33,648 nucleotides of DNA from Anaerolineae bacterium (GCA_016928235.1 JAFGLD010000328.1:1-33648), one strand, 5' to 3'. Positions 25,458-33,381 are shown, numbered from the stretch's first letter. Notes: generated from the letters alone by a model not told the origin. A program made the numbers and translations.

Positions 25458-25484
25458 TGGATTCCTGCGCAGGCGGAAATGACA
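25458..25484. repeat. Diverged copy of the ATTCCCGC-type REP repeat
   Basis: TGGATTCCTGCGCAGGCGGAAATGACA matches, in opposite orientation and with two mismatches in the stem, the repeat at 15269-15295. Confidence 0.5.
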
Positions 25485-25585
25485 TGATTGGCCGAGATAT
25501 GTTCAGTTGACACTTATAGACTATCCTTATATTGCAAGTGTTGGTGACATGGTGCGATGCTCTAACTTCATCAGAGAGAGGCTTT

Positions 25586-26149
25586 ATGCATCCAGAACAA
25601 CAGTGTGATGAGGAACTATCCCATCAGCAACGATCTCCCAGATTCAAGCAGATTGCTCAAAGTCTAAGCAAAACTCCCCTCTGGCTTTATATCATTGGGG
25701 GCATCATGCTGGTGATTTTGGCGTGCGGTATGCTGATGGGATCTGTCTTGATTGTACTTGGCCTGTCATCTTCTTCGTTCAACTCAGAGTACTATATCGA
25801 GGGAGGCCCAGGTGAATCTGCCCACCTGAATAATGGGGGTTCGCATCTGTTCACCTTCCCGGAAAGCGCCGCCAACATCGAGAGTGATTGCAGCATCTGG
25901 CAAGAAACACTCATCCAGGTATGGTTCGAGATGGATGCCGGCGAGCTGGAGCCCTTTCTCGATAGTATGCGCTGGGATGTTCGTCCCCTGATACCAACCA
26001 CCGATCCGCCACCGTTTGGAGAGCCACACCCCGATGCCTCATATCTGCATGGCAAATATATTGAATCAGCCAAAAGCTTGAACGTTGGCGTCTGGGTCGA
26101 TACCAGCAGTGTGCCCTACCGCACATTTGTCAGGATATTGTTTTATTGA
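25586..26149 (+). CDS. Hypothetical single-pass membrane protein
   Basis: A 187-residue protein. The first 40 residues are polar, then a membrane helix of about 26 residues (LWLYIIGGIMLVILACGMLM region), then an outside domain of about 120 residues with GGS, PTTDPPPF and a final VWVDTSSVPYRTFVRILFY. No family was recognised. The ATG at 25586 has GAGAGAGG 5 bases upstream; the frame continues upstream to 25532 without support. It is convergent with the CPBP protease gene. A mobile repeat lies 210 bases upstream. Confidence 0.6.
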   Translation: MHPEQQCDEELSHQQRSPRFKQIAQSLSKTPLWLYIIGGIMLVILACGMLMGSVLIVLGLSSSSFNSEYYIEGGPGESAHLNNGGSHLFTFPESAANIESDCSIWQETLIQVWFEMDAGELEPFLDSMRWDVRPLIPTTDPPPFGEPHPDASYLHGKYIESAKSLNVGVWVDTSSVPYRTFVRILFY

Positions 26150-26202
26150 CCATGTCGATGTAATCGCCTAAGGGTTACCACTCAGAACCGCTTCTGAGGC
26201 CG

Positions 26203-26886
26203 CTACCATGATACAGATACAAAAATAGTGAACGTCGAGATGAATAAGTGGATCAAGAATGGGTAGATAAATGATCGTGTCCGCCAGGCTACCCAGCCAA
26301 ACATCATCCCGCCAAAGATGGTGCTGAGCGTCTCCAACGGTGGCTTGGAGATGTGCGCCATGGCAAAGGGGACAGCTTGCAGGATCACCGCGCTTGGCCC
26401 GGCAACCTCATAAAGAGACCACAGCAAGAATCCGCGGAAGAAAAACTCCCAGCCGACCAACTCCAGCGCGGCCGTGGTCAGCATATCGAGTGGGTCGGCA
26501 AAATATTGCGTGTAATATGCCTGCATGTCAGGTGTCTGTCCGGCGAAGTAGAGGATCGGCGCGGCAATGGCCCAGATGATGAGTGTCCACTTTATCCCGG
26601 CACGCCAATCACCCAGTCTGAAGCCGTAATCGGCAGGATGCCGACGGAAGATCAACACAATCACCAATAGAGGAACCAACAGGTAGATGACCAGGTGATC
26701 GTACGCGGAGGCTCGGAGAATCTCAGGCATGGTCGATGTATTTATGAAGTTTGAAGCGCAGTTGTAGTAGTAATCGATCAACAGCAGTGTTGTTGTAATA
26801 ATGATTGCCAGCGTGCTCCTGACCGGCAGCTTGAGGCCAAGGAGATTAAAGATGGGCTGCGGATTTGGCTCGGTAGTTGGTTGCAT
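26203..26886 (-). CDS. CPBP-family intramembrane protease-like protein (variant motif)
   Basis: A 227-residue membrane protein with about six helices. Motif 1 reads GWEFFFRGFLLW (Glu147, Arg151): only the second Glu of the usual EExxxR is present, Trp taking the first place. Motif 2 is FAMAHIS (His178), motif 3 is HLFIST (His213), where the Asn usual four residues later is absent (Ser). Members cleave prenylated or signal peptides inside the membrane, or act as bacteriocin immunity proteins; catalysis by this one is doubtful. The ATG at 26886 starts 5 bases after the previous gene's stop, so the three genes 28701-26203 look like one operon. A longer reading to 26967 would overlap that gene. 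Confidence 0.8.
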   Translation of the reverse strand: MQPTTEPNPQPIFNLLGLKLPVRSTLAIIITTTLLLIDYYYNCASNFINTSTMPEILRASAYDHLVIYLLVPLLVIVLIFRRHPADYGFRLGDWRAGIKWTLIIWAIAAPILYFAGQTPDMQAYYTQYFADPLDMLTTAALELVGWEFFFRGFLLWSLYEVAGPSAVILQAVPFAMAHISKPPLETLSTIFGGMMFGWVAWRTRSFIYPFLIHLFISTFTIFVSVSW

Positions 26887-26890
26887 CGAA

Positions 26891-27673
26891 CTATGACCAC
26901 ACCGACGATTTCTGCCCGCTTGCCAGTGCCAGCCCAAGCCGGATAAGCTGTTCCAGCCTGTCAACATCGACGATCTGTCCTTCGACGATGACCTGGATGC
27001 CTTTGTGCCAGAATATCACCATCATGGCTCGCATTCCTTGTCCGCTGCGCTGGCTCTTCGGCGCCAATTCCAACAGCATCTGTTCGGCATCGGCGTCCAG
27101 AAAACGACCGGCTGCCATTGTGCCGGTTGCCAGGATCGTATAGCGATCACGCAGTGCCTCGCTGCCTTCCTGTACCGGTCGGATGCTCTCTAAAACACTG
27201 GCGTCATCCGGCGAAGCATTTAGAATATCTGTCGCAAAACGGCGCAGGACTATGTGAATCAGGCCTCCAAACTTTTCCGCGATGCTCCCGGATGGAGCAC
27301 CTCCAGTGCCTAGCGACTGAAAGACGCTCCCCATGTTGGGGAGCAGTAGCACTGCTTCGTCGGAGAGCGAAACGGCTTCCGTCCACCAACGGGTGTGTCC
27401 CATGGGGCTATTCGATTCCCCGCTGCTCGATCGTCGCAAAGACTCGATCTGCCAGGAGACACCATTAGTCTCGCCGGTAAATGTGTGTCTCTCGGTGTCA
27501 TCCAGTCGTGAGCCCCGGTAGTGCCAACCGCGTTCCATAGCTAACTGATCCAGCCTGACCAGCAGCTCAGCAAAGCGACGGGCATGGTATCGATTTATGC
27601 CCACTATCAGGGCAACCACCAGGATGGCGAAACCAACAAAGAAGAATATTGGCATCATATCGCTAATAGACAT
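26891..27673 (-). CDS. Hypothetical membrane-anchored protein
   Basis: A 260-residue protein. A membrane helix spans about residues 8-26 (IFFFVGFAILVVALIVGIN); the remaining 230 residues are soluble and presumably cytoplasmic, with a mixed alpha/beta pattern, e.g. RYTILATGTMAAGRFLDADAEQMLLEL and VIVEGQIVDVDRLEQLIRLGLAL. No family was recognised. The pattern of a short anchor, a domain with strand-rich start (RGWHYRGSRLDDTERHTFTG) and a late VIV strand is seen in other Chloroflexota-type proteins. AGGGAAG precedes the ATG. It is between the HEAT-repeat gene (29 bases) and the CPBP gene (4 bases), which suggests joint work. Confidence 0.65.
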   Translation of the reverse strand: MSISDMMPIFFFVGFAILVVALIVGINRYHARRFAELLVRLDQLAMERGWHYRGSRLDDTERHTFTGETNGVSWQIESLRRSSSGESNSPMGHTRWWTEAVSLSDEAVLLLPNMGSVFQSLGTGGAPSGSIAEKFGGLIHIVLRRFATDILNASPDDASVLESIRPVQEGSEALRDRYTILATGTMAAGRFLDADAEQMLLELAPKSQRSGQGMRAMMVIFWHKGIQVIVEGQIVDVDRLEQLIRLGLALASGQKSSVWS

Positions 27674-27702
27674 ATCTTCCCTTTGCTCTACAACAAAGAT
27701 GC

Positions 27703-28701
27703 TTATCGACCATTTAACACTTCATGAAGGGCGATTTTTGCCTCAGGCGCATCGATGGCAGCCAATGCATCGATCACGGCCGTGCGCACCGAAGGATCAT
27801 GGTCAGTGGCCAGCACGTTCACGAGCCGATCCAGGGTTGGTCTGAACTGATCGTCTGTATTGGGCAACCGTGCGAGTTGCGCCCCCAATGCTTCGACAGC
27901 TGCCGCACGCACCGCTTCGTCGCGATCTTCCAACAGCTTGGCCAGTGGCTGGATCGCCACCGGCGCGTTGAGTCGGCCCAGCGCCCAGGCAGCCGATGCC
28001 CGCACTACCTCTTCAGTATCCTGGAGGATGGCGATCAGACGCATGGTCGCCCGGCGATCCCCCAGACGGCCCAGTACCCAGGTAGCTTCTCGACGCGCCC
28101 ACCATTCCTCAGCTGAGAGGGAATCGAACAGCAGTTGGCCAAGCACTAGATCGGCGGGCATCTCTGATAAAATGCGCGCCACCACTTTCCTGGCCCCCAG
28201 CGAAAAGCTGCGCAGCCCGGCAGACAATGCGGCGATGGCCGGCCTGGTTTGCGGATCGGCAGTATCAAAACGCGAAGTAATCGATATCAGTGCCCTCTCG
28301 GCAGCCTGCCGCACCTGATAGGTCGAATCGGCCAGTACATCGACCAGGATAGGAATTGATTCGGCGCCGCCGAGCACTGCTAATGCGTCGATGGCAGCAC
28401 AACGTTGTCCCAGAGTAAAGGTGCCGCGCCAGTTACCGATTTTATGGCGGGCATGGAGAGGGATCACCTGGATTAGCTCGCGGACGTAAACGCCGGTCTG
28501 CCCCATCCGGCTGACATAGTCGATGATCTCGGCTCGTTCTCTGGCTGAGGGGGTATTCAGGAGTGCCTCGATGCGCGATAGGTCGGCTTCGGCGCGGCGC
28601 GCCCCGCCCAGCAGCGGCTCCATCCCGCTCATTGTTGGCGAGTCACCGCCAAGGGATGGTTCCTGGCCGGTGAGGGATGATGAGTAAGCAGTATCCGACA
28701 T
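27703..28701 (-). CDS. HEAT-repeat protein
   Basis: A 332-residue all-helical protein. After about 90 residues with a different pattern, at least six HEAT/PBS-lyase-type repeats run to the C-terminus, including CAAIDALAVLGGAESIPILVDVLAD, ATWVLGRLGDRRATMRLIAILQD, AAWALGRLNAPVAIQPLAKLLED and TAVIDALAAIDAPEAKIALHEVL. Such repeats make a superhelix that binds proteins. No catalytic motif is seen. It is the first gene of the minus-strand operon with the anchored unknown protein and the CPBP protease-like gene, so a scaffold role in that set is possible. Confidence 0.85.
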   Translation of the reverse strand: MSDTAYSSSLTGQEPSLGGDSPTMSGMEPLLGGARRAEADLSRIEALLNTPSARERAEIIDYVSRMGQTGVYVRELIQVIPLHARHKIGNWRGTFTLGQRCAAIDALAVLGGAESIPILVDVLADSTYQVRQAAERALISITSRFDTADPQTRPAIAALSAGLRSFSLGARKVVARILSEMPADLVLGQLLFDSLSAEEWWARREATWVLGRLGDRRATMRLIAILQDTEEVVRASAAWALGRLNAPVAIQPLAKLLEDRDEAVRAAAVEALGAQLARLPNTDDQFRPTLDRLVNVLATDHDPSVRTAVIDALAAIDAPEAKIALHEVLNGR

Positions 28702-28801
28702 ACTTTAGAGGATAGCATACCCCAGGCAGTTTTGCCTACAAACCTGTCGATGATTATTCTCTGGTTCTGATTGTCGCATATACTTTAGTGACAGGTGGCA
28801 C

Positions 28802-29518
28802 ATGATGAGCAGCAGGAGGTTCCCTTTGATCAACCATGATATCGAATGTCCTCAATGTGGCGCGGTGGTCTACTACGAGCTGGATCGCTGCCCGGAGTGC
28901 GGTCTGGATTTCTACCCGCCGGATGATGAGGAAGAGGAAAGTTGGAAGCCGACCAGGTCGAGAGGTTGGGGGCGGTCACTGATAGCGGTTATCGGCGGTT
29001 GGCTGGTGGCCGGCATAGCAGCCTTGATATTGTTCTTCCGGTTTAGTCTCATCGATGCGCAAACGACCGATTGGACAATGGTGGGTCTCATGTTCATCAC
29101 TGTCTCGGCTTTTATGGGCGGTTATATCGTTGTCGCAATTACCAGACATTCTCCCATCCGGCATGGTATTCTTGTCTCGCTTCTCGTCATTGTTGATGCT
29201 GTTCTGATCGAGGCACTGTGGCGGGTCGTGACGATCGATACTCTCGTTCGCCCGTTAACCCTGTTAGCATGGGGATTGATCATCGCGGGCGGGATGGCTG
29301 GTGCGGTGACGTCGATGCAGCTACAGCAACGGGCAGGCCATGCCCATCCGCAAGCAAGCCGCGAAGACGATCTTTATCGAGATTTGCTGGCACGGGTCCG
29401 GCACGATCGAGCGGTGGCTGAGCGGCTGATCGCCTTTGAGAGCCGGCAAAACACTGCTGCTGCGCGCAGCGAGCTTATCAAGAGCGCCATCACCCGCTGG
29501 GAACGGGATAATCGTTAA
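28802..29518 (+). CDS. Zinc-ribbon membrane protein, unknown function
   Basis: A 238-residue protein. CPQCG and CPECG at about residues 16 and 30 form a zinc ribbon, followed by an acidic linker (PPDDEEEESWKP). Then come four membrane helices at about 60-80, 90-112, 120-140 and 148-170, and a cytoplasmic helical tail rich in Arg and Ala. The ATG at 28802 has only GGTGG upstream. In frame at 28826 a TTG is preceded by a perfect AGGAGG (28814-28819, 6 bases), so the real start may be TTG with INHDIECPQCG as the first residues. It is divergent from the HEAT-repeat gene. No function can be named. Confidence 0.75.
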   Translation: MMSSRRFPLINHDIECPQCGAVVYYELDRCPECGLDFYPPDDEEEESWKPTRSRGWGRSLIAVIGGWLVAGIAALILFFRFSLIDAQTTDWTMVGLMFITVSAFMGGYIVVAITRHSPIRHGILVSLLVIVDAVLIEALWRVVTIDTLVRPLTLLAWGLIIAGGMAGAVTSMQLQQRAGHAHPQASREDDLYRDLLARVRHDRAVAERLIAFESRQNTAAARSELIKSAITRWERDNR

Positions 29519-29690
29519 GTTCTGTTGAGCGTTGTCCTGAAAACAGCGGTACAGAATTCGCAGAACTCCGATAGATTTCAGCGAAAGTAGTTACGCTACG
29601 CCTTGACACATTGCCTTCCTCGTGTTTGAGCTAAAGTGCATCTCCTCTCTATCTCACTCATACCTGTCACGTCCGTTGCTTACCGGAACA

Positions 29691-30044
29691 TCAGTCGCCC
29701 GTCTGCCATCGACCGACAAAGTCTTTGATGTAATCATAGGCGAGATCGATTCCGGCTTCTGCCTCCGGATCATCCTGATTGGGCAGTATCTCGATGATCT
29801 CGGCCAGTTCCATTTTGATAGTCTCATAAGCATCATAGGCTTCCCACTCATCTGCCAGTCGACAGATATGAGTCATCCAGCCATAAATACTACAGGTGAC
29901 GGCAAAGGCGCCGTTGTAGATACAGTCACGCTCAAGAGTAATACGCGCGCCACCGGCATATTCCTCGTCGTACACAACGATCCCCTCAGAGCCTGCCTTG
30001 CCTACCATCAAGCCCTCATCGTGCGGGTACCAGAAATATGTCAT
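29691..30044 (-). CDS. Hypothetical protein, 117 residues
   Basis: A small acidic soluble protein (many Asp and Glu, pI clearly acidic) with no recognised motif. It begins MTYFWYPHDEGLMVG and includes ERDCIYNGAFAVTCSIYGWMTH followed by a helical stretch. GGAGC and GAGGTGATC stand before the ATG at 30044. A compact alpha/beta fold like small immunity or Imm-like proteins would fit, but that is speculation. It is single, downstream of nothing on this strand within 300 bases. Confidence 0.6.
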   Translation of the reverse strand: MTYFWYPHDEGLMVGKAGSEGIVVYDEEYAGGARITLERDCIYNGAFAVTCSIYGWMTHICRLADEWEAYDAYETIKMELAEIIEILPNQDDPEAEAGIDLAYDYIKDFVGRWQTGD

Positions 30045-30168
30045 GCTCCGATCACCTCACTTGTCATGGATTTATCGTTCCTGATGATGCCATCCGGATA
30101 CAAACAGCCTGCCGATCAGCCCATCAACTGTACCACACGCAACTTCCAAGACAACATAAAAAGAGACA

Positions 30169-30222
30169 TATCTTCTCAATAATCCGGAGGGGTAACTTCA
30201 ATTCTTGGTGATCAGTTTTCAG
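30169..30222. repeat. MITE family 2, truncated copy 4
   Basis: It starts TATCTTCTCAATAATCCGG, then GGGGTAACTTCAA, ATTCTTGGTGA and ATCAGTTTTCAG. This matches the end of copy 2 (10828-10951, reverse orientation) with small indels. The other terminal repeat is not found, so this copy is one-sided. It runs into a segment bounded by GATCAGTTTTCAG and CTGAGAACTGATC. Confidence 0.7.
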
Positions 30223-30369
30223 TGTTCAGTTTCCTACCGCGCAACATCTACCGTGTTCGTAGGTATGCTTGAACTGAGGCGGCAATACGTGTAGCTTTAG
30301 CCCATCGTCCACTACAAAGTCCTTGTGATCTGCGATCTTTGTTCTGTGACTTTAAACTGAGAACTGATC
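30208..30369. repeat. Segment bounded by GATCAGTTYTCAGT inverted repeats
   Basis: GATCAGTTTTCAGT near 30208 and its inverse ACTGAGAACTGATC near 30356-30369 bound a stretch of about 160 bases of non-coding DNA. The inner boundary coincides with the place where the ccmH-like reading frame ends, so the segment probably entered or rearranged that gene. It might be another small insertion. Confidence 0.45.
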
Positions 30370-30570
30370 ATCTTGGCAGGCTGGGCAGTATAGCTGGCGG
30401 GCAATAGCGTTGACCTGATCATCCGTGATGGGAGGCAAGGCCGTCGGCTCGATGGGATCCTGGGCCAGGACGGTGGGAAGGGCAAAAAGCATCGACATGC
30501 CAAGAAGCAGCAGCAATATATTTCCCACTAGGCATGGCCGTATGCCAGGAGTACACTTTTGGCATTTCAT
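30352..30570 (-). pseudogene. ccmH: Truncated cytochrome c maturation protein CcmH/CycL
   Basis: A 72-residue fragment. A signal or anchor helix is at about 14-36, followed by the start of the CcmH domain: ITDDQVNAIARQLYCPACQ, whose LYCPxC holds the heme-handling thiol pair. The family domain normally continues at least another 50-100 residues, but the frame ends DDQFSV exactly where a GATCAGTTCTCAG repeat begins. CcmH reduces apocytochrome c in the heme attachment pathway outside the membrane. The usual neighbours ccmF, ccmE or ccmG are not in the window. The start at 30570 is chosen for the ATG preceding the signal; a longer reading overlaps the small membrane gene upstream. Confidence 0.7.
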
Positions 30571-30625
30571 AGGCTCTACTCTATCTCGGAGCAAACGCGA
30601 ATCGACCTGATTCCAAACGAGCTTG

Positions 30626-30886
30626 CTATTCTTCCGGTCCCTCTGCCGGCTGCTCTCCTTGCTCCCGGCGGGCTGCGCGCCAGACTGTTCCCAGTGCCAG
30701 GAGTACCAACCCACCGAACAAGAAAGCGTTGATCACCCAATCAGGGGGTAGTGTTACCAGTACAGTCTCTCCACTGAGTTGAAACTGTGTCACAACGGCA
30801 CCAGACTCGTCGTGCCAGCTTCGCAAAACATATAGAACACACCCACCCAGAAGCCCTGCCAGTCCAAACTGCTGAAAAAGGTTCAT
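30626..30886 (-). CDS. Small membrane protein upstream of the ccmH fragment
   Basis: An 86-residue protein with two hydrophobic segments, about 6-21 (FGLAGLLGGCVLYVL) and 50-68 (WVINAFLFGGLVLLALGTVW), a short loop with strands between them, and a charged C-terminal tail (RREQGEQPAEGPEE). GGAGG stands before the ATG at 30886. It ends 55 bases before the ccmH fragment and probably belonged to the same transcript. No family is recognised; a role in cytochrome maturation is possible by position only. Confidence 0.6.
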   Translation of the reverse strand: MNLFQQFGLAGLLGGCVLYVLRSWHDESGAVVTQFQLSGETVLVTLPPDWVINAFLFGGLVLLALGTVWRAARREQGEQPAEGPEE

Positions 30887-30930
30887 CTTGACGCCTCCCG
30901 GAAAGCAAGCTCATGCTTGACAGCATATGC

Positions 30931-31992
30931 TTATGAGCGAGCCTCGATCACGCTCTCCACGTCACCGGCAACTTGAGCCGGCAATGTTGGGGCTTCAGCC
31001 AGTGGCAGGTGGAGAGCTACTTTGCCACGCCGCAGGTAGATCCACAGTATCGTCAGGATGACACCTAATGCCATTGCACCGACACCTAACAACCCTGCCT
31101 CTGGGCCGAAAGCACCTCCTGTCCATAGGTCAGGGCCGCCCTGTTCGATACCAATAAACGTCGTCTGATTCGACGAGATGCCGCTGACCGGAAAGCCAAA
31201 TACATTGCCCTGGAAGAAATTCCAGCTGATGTGCAGCCCGATCGGGATGGCCAGTTCACCGGTCAGGAGGTAGCCTACCGCTAAAAGTATCCCAGCCAGA
31301 AAGATATTGAACGTGCTGATAGCCGTCGCGTTGGGATTACCGAGATGCAACAACCCAAAAATCGCCGATGACAGCAATGTAGCGATCACAATCGCCCAGC
31401 GCGGGCCGAGAAGTTTCCAGTTAAATCCCTCGGCCATATTTGTGAGCTGGTAACCCCGGCTAAATAACTCTTCATTGATGCCAACCAGAATAAATGTAAA
31501 CAATGCGCCCAGGATTGCTATCGCAAAAGCATTGCCTTGTGGTGCCACAAATGTCCTGGTGATCGTTATCCAGCCGGTGACCACCTCCATGCCGAAGATG
31601 ATGGCCATCAGGATTGCCCCCAGGAGCAAGCCGAAGCCAAAGTCGATCCACCAATCTTTGTTAAGATGAAGTCCAAAGTCTACGAATTTGCGCCTGTCCA
31701 GGAATCGCCCAGCCAGCCAGACAGCCCCTACAGTAACTACAAATTGGGCAATCTCGGCGGCAACCAATATCCAGCTTTGCTCCATTAACTGCTCGCTGAT
31801 GAGCATCGGATTAGACAATTGTTCGGCGGTCAGCATCCCGGTTGCGAAACCTATGATCACTGCCGCGACACCAATAATCGCCTGAATGGTGATGAGCAGA
31901 GTGAACCACACCACACCCCAGATTAGCAACCGCCATAGCGCGCGAAGCCGACGCTGTTCGGGATTCCAAAAAATATTGGCAATAAAGGCCAT
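30931..31992 (-). CDS. CPBP-family intramembrane glutamic protease
   Basis: A 353-residue membrane protein with about eight helices. All family motifs are present: Glu174-Glu175 and Arg179 in NEELFSRGY, His216 in FGLLHLGNPN, and His254 with Asn258 in GLHISWNFFQG. These are the active site of type II CAAX prenyl endopeptidase-like (Rce1/Abi) enzymes, which cleave substrates in the membrane. The N-terminal region has a long first pair of helices and a FWNPEQRRLRALWRL start typical of the Chloroflexota/cyanobacterial subfamily. AAGGAGA precedes the ATG at 31992. The start is 54 bases from a family 3 MITE. The substrate is unknown. This is a complete protein, in contrast to the degenerate one at 26203. 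Confidence 0.92.
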   Translation of the reverse strand: MAFIANIFWNPEQRRLRALWRLLIWGVVWFTLLITIQAIIGVAAVIIGFATGMLTAEQLSNPMLISEQLMEQSWILVAAEIAQFVVTVGAVWLAGRFLDRRKFVDFGLHLNKDWWIDFGFGLLLGAILMAIIFGMEVVTGWITITRTFVAPQGNAFAIAILGALFTFILVGINEELFSRGYQLTNMAEGFNWKLLGPRWAIVIATLLSSAIFGLLHLGNPNATAISTFNIFLAGILLAVGYLLTGELAIPIGLHISWNFFQGNVFGFPVSGISSNQTTFIGIEQGGPDLWTGGAFGPEAGLLGVGAMALGVILTILWIYLRRGKVALHLPLAEAPTLPAQVAGDVESVIEARS

Positions 31993-32046
31993 TTCGATGT
32001 CTCCTTATGTAATGGACAGGTGCGTCGCCTGCCCCAACCAATCATC

Positions 32047-32131
32047 TAAGGAATGAGAATTTATTAACTTGCCCAAGCACAGTCCTAATTGCAGGCTCAG
32101 GACGAGAAAGTTATTTCATCCCCATTCCTAA
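32047..32131. repeat. MITE family 3, copy 1 (about 85 bp)
   Basis: Starts TAAGGAATGAGAATTTATTA and ends in TTATTTCATCCCCATTCCTAA, which are inverted repeats with a few mismatches. The interior contains TTGCAGGCT. It aligns over its full length, in opposite orientation, with the copy at 33382-33468. It lies 54 bases upstream of the CPBP protease gene. Confidence 0.75.
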
Positions 32132-32236
32132 GTATATCATTGCCCCATCCCCACCTGTACCAGACGTCGATAAGTCTATCTTGTTGTCAGAACTTGCGCA
32201 TCCTGAATTGGCATCAAAAAGAGATGTTTTAGGGAA

Positions 32237-32256
32237 GGGCGATCCACAGATCGCCC
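32237..32256. repeat. REP-like hairpin GGGCGATC/GATCGCCC
   Basis: A perfect 8-bp stem with loop CACA, near the 3' end of the transglutaminase-like gene. It is of the same design as the hairpins at 12603 and 25163. Confidence 0.6.
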
Positions 32257-32279
32257 CCCTTGTATCGATGTTTGTCTGG

Positions 32280-33173
32280 TCAAACCTCATTGGCCAGTGT
32301 AATGGTAGTTTGGACGCCTCCGGGCCAACTGGTGATGACGGGCGGAACACGCAGTCTGTCATCGTTCTCATAGGTCCCTCGGATTTCGTCAAATGCTGTA
32401 TCGCCGGCAGTGGACAGCGCGGCAGCTCGATCCAGCAAGGCCATCTCTTCTTCGGTCAGGTCGTCGAATGATTGATCGAGCAGCCCCCAGCAATCCCAGG
32501 GCAACAGCTCAACCTTGTTGAGCGCGGCAAAGTCGCGCATCAGATCGCCGCAGACAAACCACAATCCCCACATGTCGAGGATGCCAAAGGTGTTGGGGTC
32601 GGCTTCACCGGCGCGACAGCGTCGCCAGGCTTCACCGCCGACCAGGAACTTGTCCGGTGGCATATCGGATGGGTCGAAGTCGAGGTGAAAGAACTCGCGC
32701 TGTCTCTCATCAATCTGCGCATCGAACATCACCCAGCGATTCTGTTCGGCATTCCAGACCTCACACACCCAGTGATCGAGGTAGCGGCCCGGCTCAAAGT
32801 AGGTAGCAAAACCACATCGGGCGCGGGCCGGGATCCCCTGATGCCGCAGCAGGGCGACCGTCATCGTCGTAAAGTCTCGGCAGTTGCTTATCACCCGCTT
32901 GATGGGGGAACGTGCCATCACGATTGGGCTGTTATCGATTTCTATTGCCCGCGCCAATATGCGTCTCGCCGAGCGGATTTGAAGCTCCTGCTTGCGCTCT
33001 TCGGGTACTTCTACATCATAGAGGTGGGTCAAGAAAGTATGTAACAGGAGCCCTTGGATAACTTTACACAGCGATGGGACATCCAATGGTACATCTTTCA
33101 GTCGATCGGCCTGGTCTTTGAGATCGGTCATCAAGCCGATCTGGGCATAATACGGCAGCAGTTCCGTGGTCAT
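32280..33173 (-). CDS. Transglutaminase-like superfamily protein
   Basis: A 297-residue soluble protein. The transglutaminase/protease-like catalytic triad is visible: Cys98 in ISNCRDFTTMTVALLR, followed by HQGIPARARCGFATYF, then His134 in YLDHWVCEVW and Asp151 in WVMFDAQID. Proteins of this superfamily are peptidases, peptide N-glycanases or transamidases; no family-specific domain was seen after residue 160, where an unknown region of about 135 residues follows. AAGGAGA precedes the ATG at 33173. It stands alone on its strand between two copies of a mobile repeat in opposite orientation. The substrate is unknown. Confidence 0.85.
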   Translation of the reverse strand: MTTELLPYYAQIGLMTDLKDQADRLKDVPLDVPSLCKVIQGLLLHTFLTHLYDVEVPEERKQELQIRSARRILARAIEIDNSPIVMARSPIKRVISNCRDFTTMTVALLRHQGIPARARCGFATYFEPGRYLDHWVCEVWNAEQNRWVMFDAQIDERQREFFHLDFDPSDMPPDKFLVGGEAWRRCRAGEADPNTFGILDMWGLWFVCGDLMRDFAALNKVELLPWDCWGLLDQSFDDLTEEEMALLDRAAALSTAGDTAFDEIRGTYENDDRLRVPPVITSWPGGVQTTITLANEV

Positions 33174-33381
33174 GTTTCTATCTCCTTATGAACTTGTCAG
33201 ATTAGCGGTTGTCGATAGTATGGATGAGTCGTTCACGAGATCTCGGATCAGGGAAGATTATAAACTGTTGGAGATAGGAAAGAATGGGAAGATTGTTGGA
33301 TTTTCAGGAAGGACGCGCTACAATACCTTCACCAATCTGGGAATTTGCTGGGCTGCGCCGCCGCATGGCGGCTTTTTGTTG
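33174..33381. other. Non-coding upstream region of the transglutaminase gene
   Basis: This region has no credible gene; the plus-strand frame from 33166 is antisense-type and without motif. It contains a hairpin with T-run at 33357-33377 and ends in a family 3 MITE. Confidence 0.4.
33357..33377 (+). terminator. Terminator-like hairpin without an obvious gene
   Basis: GCCGCC (33357-33362) and GGCGGC (33367-33372) form a stem around GCAT, followed by five T. No plus-strand gene ends just before it, so it might be a relic or a repeat. Confidence 0.35.

Noticed and set aside
32472-33044. Plus-strand frame of 190 codons
   Set aside because: Shadow of the transglutaminase-like gene, where the Cys/His/Asp triad is on the minus strand.
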